Assembly (NCBI RefSeq): GCF_030272615.1
Contig: NC_081407.1
Coordinates: forward strand, 433,652,730 to 433,716,729
Origin: Cryptomeria japonica
Lineage: Eukaryota; Streptophyta; Pinopsida; Cupressales; Cupressaceae
DNA length: 64,000 nt
Direction: 5' to 3'
The notes under the pieces were generated by a model. The model worked only from the letters and a program-made list of their open reading frames with translations, did not search any database and was not told where the DNA came from. Below, piece by piece: positions 59,751 through 64,000 of the stretch; position 1 is the stretch's first letter; each line of letters begins with the position of its first letter. The position numbers and the translations under genes were made by a program.

Positions 59751-62700
59751 ACTTCACGGGTCATATCTCACATTTTTTTTGTTTTTGTTTTAGTGTGTTA
59801 TTTTTGCAGATTTTGAACACTTGCAAGTAAAAATGAGGGATTCTAGGTCAACTTTCACTTCGGTGGAAATCATTTTACCTCTAGCCTATTTTCGAAAAAC
59901 ATCATGATTAAACTAATGATTAAACTATTGAACAACAAGAGCATCGCCAAGACCTACAAGGATGCATTCCGACCTGGCCGTACAGATAGTATAAATTTTT
60001 ACTTTTAGCTCTCTGGTTTTTTCATGTGTTTTGTCAATAAAACAACATGTTTGATTATAGAACAGTGGGATTGAGGGTAGAAACAATGAGATTGCTTGTA
60101 GTAACAACAGATTTGCCTTCTGTTTGTGTTTCATTCTTTGTTTGTTAGATTACAATTTTTTGCACTCTGCAAGTAAAATTTAGCAGGATTGCACTATGTA
60201 ATAGCGAGTTTGCGGGTAGGATAGATAGAATGACAGGAATGCTCTATTAAATAATGAGATTTCACTGTTTTTTGTTTTTTGTACTTTTTCCCAATTGTTA
60301 ATTTTGATCAATCTGAACTAACCTACTAATATGCTTCTGTCTTTTGCTTCTTTGCTAACATTTGTGCAGATTCGATAGTAGAAGACCCCAAAATTGTCAC
60401 TACCTGATTTTTCATAAACTTTATTATTATTAAATAATTGGACATGGATAAATAGTAGTATAAAATTTTATGCGATGTGACTCTTGACTTATTTGAAAAA
60501 GCTTAGTATTTGCAAATAAATAAATGAGCTTGACATGCTTTAACTTGAAATGCAAGATGTGATGATAGTGATGTATCAAGTTTAATTTTTTGAAAAGAAT
60601 TCATGATGCTAATATATATGATTATATTGATATCCACACAGGCTGACTATTTGATGTTTTCGTGAGTTGTGAGTTTGTGTAGGATGACGAAGACGAACAT
60701 GTGGTTGAGGTACAAGCCTCATAGCTTACTAACATCGAACGATGTGATGGGAACCCGAACACACATACTCGTAGATATCATGAAATACGTGCTTTCAATG
60801 AATAGGCTAGTCTAACATTTAATATCATTCATGATGTTTACGTATTTCATGATTGTTAGAATAGAAAAATGAATTGCTTAAATTCATTTAGTGATCATAC
60901 TTATATTTGAAATATTAAAAAAAAAAAGCTTTAATGATCCACAATTAAAATTAAATAACATCAGTTACCTCCATTGATTAGACTAACGTTATAAATAATA
61001 GATCAAAAAGGTTAAATCGATAAAATTCCTTTCTTACTCTGTATTTGAGAATTATATAGTTAACTTAGTTACTAAGCATGAATTCGGTTAATAGTAATAA
61101 CTTGTTTTTTTGCAATTGAGATGCCAAGCTAATGCCATTAAGAGGAAAGAATTAATACACCACTTCATGTTTTTGAGCTAAAAGAAAATGAATGCATGCA
61201 CAAGTGTTCAAGTGTTTTAAGAGAATTTACTTTAGATAACAGAAGATAAAAAAAAAAAAGTGGAGAATGGACAACTACCACCTAACAAGTCATCCAACTA
61301 CAAGCGCTCCCAATTAGGAACAATGCGTGCAAAAGATTTAGGGAGTTCGACAGGCATCTAAAGGATATAAATTCGAATTACAAAGAGCAAAAAGAAAAAG
61401 AAAAAAGAAGAAGAAGAGATCGCTTTTGCCTGGATCATAATACAAACAACAGGAAGGAAAAGTTTGGTCATCTGGAAAGAGGGAGGCCTAATCACTTTGC
61501 GGAAGAAAAAGCGTGGAATTATGAGATAATCTTCTTCTTTTTCTTCCGTTTCATTGAAAGGAGAAGGAAGAAGAGGATTTTTTCGACTTGATCAAACATC
61601 ACAACTATAAGACTTATTTTAGAATTACATATTGTTTACTTGAATACTATTAATATACAAAATATGAACATACTAATCTATGAGATTGGTATTTTATGTC
61701 ATTGATGTATGAGTTTACATTGAATTACATTTCTAATGTTTGTAAATTTAATTGAATCATTGAATATATAACTATACTTTAGTTTAGTTATATGCATGGA
61801 TTTATTGATATTTGCAATAAGAAACAACTACCAATGGAAGAATGAAAAATCATCAAGACTTTATCATTTAACCACTTCACATTGTGAACAATGTGAATTT
61901 TAATTATGTGTCATAGAGAAATAAACACCTTAGCCTAATGAAAACTAAGACCTTAAGGGTAAATCAATTATCATGACCATGAGTGATTAAAAATTATTAT
62001 TTAAACCCCATGATTAACTATCGTTTTTGTGTCTTGATAATATACCATGTTTATAATTTTTATCATCTCAGTTATGTACTTAATATAATTTCATATTACA
62101 ATGTAAATTGGACGTATAGATTTGTAATTTTATCCAATTTAAAAAGTGACAAAAAAAGTTTTTTTTTTATGGTTTATACATTGTTGGACTCCTATGCGTA
62201 AGGTATTCTTGTAAGTCATAACTTGAAGGGGTAAATGAATATAGTATCTATACCATCCTATTTAAAAGACTAGTATTAATAGATATGGAATATTGGTTTG
62301 ACCAAATACTTTTTCATTGAAGGTATACACACCCATATTATTTGGGTGTGCAATCTCATGCCTTATATTCATGATATGTAAGGAATTTGGTAAAACCCAT
62401 GCAATGTTCCATGTGTCTACGTGTGACATAGAAAGCCCTGGAAATTGTTCATTTTAGACTTTTGCAATTTATTCTTCATTATATAATTTTTTTTAAGCAT
62501 TTAGGGTTGGGAGTGGGAGAAGATTTGGAAATATGGAAGCTTGAAGGAGGAGAGAATTCTTGTATCCATGAAGCTCATTAAGAGTATAAAATTTATAAGT
62601 TACTACTTTTCATTATTGTTTGTTTTCAAATGAAATAGAAAATGAGCCTTGCATTTAGATAATTGTTTTTTATCTATGCTTGTTCTTGTAAAATGTATTG

Positions 62701-63506
62701 CTTTTTATTTCCCTATTGATAAGTGTTGTGTGTGTATGTGTGTTGAAGAGAAAGATTTCCCTCATGTTGTTTGTGGAATGAGAATGAGACCAATCCCTCC
62801 ATTTTATTTTTGGTGATTCTAATCCCTATCAACTTTGTTATCATTTTGTTGGTCTTACACTATCCTTATTAAGACTAGATTATTGATATTCATCTTGCTT
62901 CAGTGATGGCGATATCTTTATAATTTTATGTACCACAATGTTTGGGTGGAGAGAAGTATCTTCCTATTGATATTATTATCATACTTACTTGGAGCCTCTC
63001 TTAAGTTGAAGTGATTGAAGTATAACTAGAAAATGTAATAAATAACATCATAAAGTGTATATATTTATTATTTATATGCATTATCACTCTTTCAAAAGAT
63101 GATGTTGTTAGTTGAAGAGTTGTGATAGAAACTTTTATTTTTATGTTAGAAATCTCTCACATGTGAATGTGTTTTATATGTATTACACTTGTAAGAGAGA
63201 AAAAATTATTAATTTTTTCACATGAATACAAAAAGGGTATTTTTGTCACACGAATATTAAAAGGGAGAGTTAAATTCATTCAATAATTCATAGATTTAAA
63301 TTATTGAAATATAAGGTGGAAACTTAATAGGTATATAGATTCATAAATTTTTGACATGCATTAAGTTTGTTGGTTGTATCATTAATGCAAAAAAATTGGA
63401 AGTGCCTCTTATTAACGTATGAGTGACTTGAATAGATAGATTCAACAAATGAAATAATTGAAAAAGAAAATAAATGAAGAAACACAAACAATTTATTGAA
63501 GAGGAT
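59751..63506. other. Decayed element interior and intergenic sequence
   Basis: 59751-60400 may be the leader of the element that starts at 58797. No coding frame longer than about 70 codons is supported anywhere here. The sequence is AT-rich with A and T runs, and no clear repeat was seen. Confidence 0.35.
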
Positions 63507-64000
63507 TGTAAGGAAGTTAAGTAGCGGAAACAACTTCCTACACTAACCTTGAGAGGAGGGTAATGCAAAACTTTTTTCAGATTGTTACAACAGTTACAGA
63601 AAATAGAAATAGATACAATAGCATTCATACCACAACACAGTGATTTACGTGGGGAAAACCCTTTCGGGAGAAAAACCCCACCCTCCAAAAGCAGCTCAAT
63701 ATTTTATTCAGCAATCAAAAACAGATTACAAAATACTTGCAGAGCAAGCTCTTCGCAGGAGTACCACTAATCAGAGATTCAGAGGCAACTCAATAGCCAT
63801 AAGACTCTTACACACAACCTCTATCTCACACACCTCATAAATAGGAGATACAATACAAGAAACCGTCAAACGGTATTACAAAACCATGGGCTAAAACCAC
63901 CCAATAAGGTGTAGCCGACCTTATCTCCCTTCTATGACATGTTAAAGCACACATCAACACGTGTCGCTCCCTTTTACAGCTCATTTATGTATTCGATACA
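63507..64000. repeat. LTR-like repeat, copy B (related to 23918), cut by window end
   Basis: It starts TGTAAGGAAGTTAAGTAG like the copy at 23918. It shares CAACTTCCTA, TACCACAACACA, TGATTTACGTGGGGAAAACC and AACAGATTACAA. After 63840 it has ATAAATAGGAGATAC and GC-richer sequence to the end. The minus-strand frame across it (KGFSPRKSLCCGM) is a shadow found in both copies. Confidence 0.55.

Overview
This window looks like nuclear DNA from a plant with a large, repeat-rich genome. A gymnosperm, perhaps a cypress-family conifer, is my best guess, but that is inference from the style of the repeats. The only gene I call intact is an intronless nuclear plastocyanin precursor (32259-32777, + strand). 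Almost everything else is transposable-element sequence, much of it old, nested and broken by stops, frameshifts and truncations. I saw no convincing rRNA, tRNA, CRISPR or prokaryotic feature.

Layout. 1 to about 14870: a Ty3/gypsy element of the Tat lineage on the + strand, with its 5' LTR outside the window. It holds gag-protease (374-4348), pol with two RNase H domains and an integrase (4352-7660), a spacer, an antisense plant-mobile-domain gene (12516-10331, minus), a phased array of AGCGCT palindromes (12629-12936), a polypurine tract and the 3' LTR (from 13501). 15130-15924: an inverted-repeat element. 17530-18310: part of a dispersed repeat with a 141-145 bp tandem repeat. 19430-19929: a CACTA-type transposon end inserted in the reverse transcriptase of a Ty1/copia remnant (19930-22850, minus). 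23918 onward: an LTR-like repeat seen again at 63507. 26382-27161: a probable solo LTR. 28980-31330: decayed tandem repeats.

The plastocyanin gene has a near-perfect tandem duplication in its upstream region and is followed by several short tandem duplications. A 45-bp-stem hairpin lies at 34007-34100. A second tandem-repeat family (34560-34834 and 44955-46930) is split by a 10.1-kb insertion (34835-44954) with TGTAAYGCCC-type inverted ends. That insertion itself contains an L1-like LINE (about 35814-42257), so three generations of insertion can be read here.

From 45 to 64 kb there are tandem duplications, two arrays of about 34-bp imperfect palindromes (49617-49933 and 53116-53498), an LTR promoter region (TATA near 53869), an unrecognised minus-strand reading frame (51169-51723), a cluster of four small foldback elements (56545-57973), and another LTR with a possible primer-binding site (58797-59750).

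The observations most worth a second look are the phased AGCGCT array upstream of the antisense gene, the two palindrome arrays, the long hairpin near 34 kb, and the foldback cluster near 57 kb.
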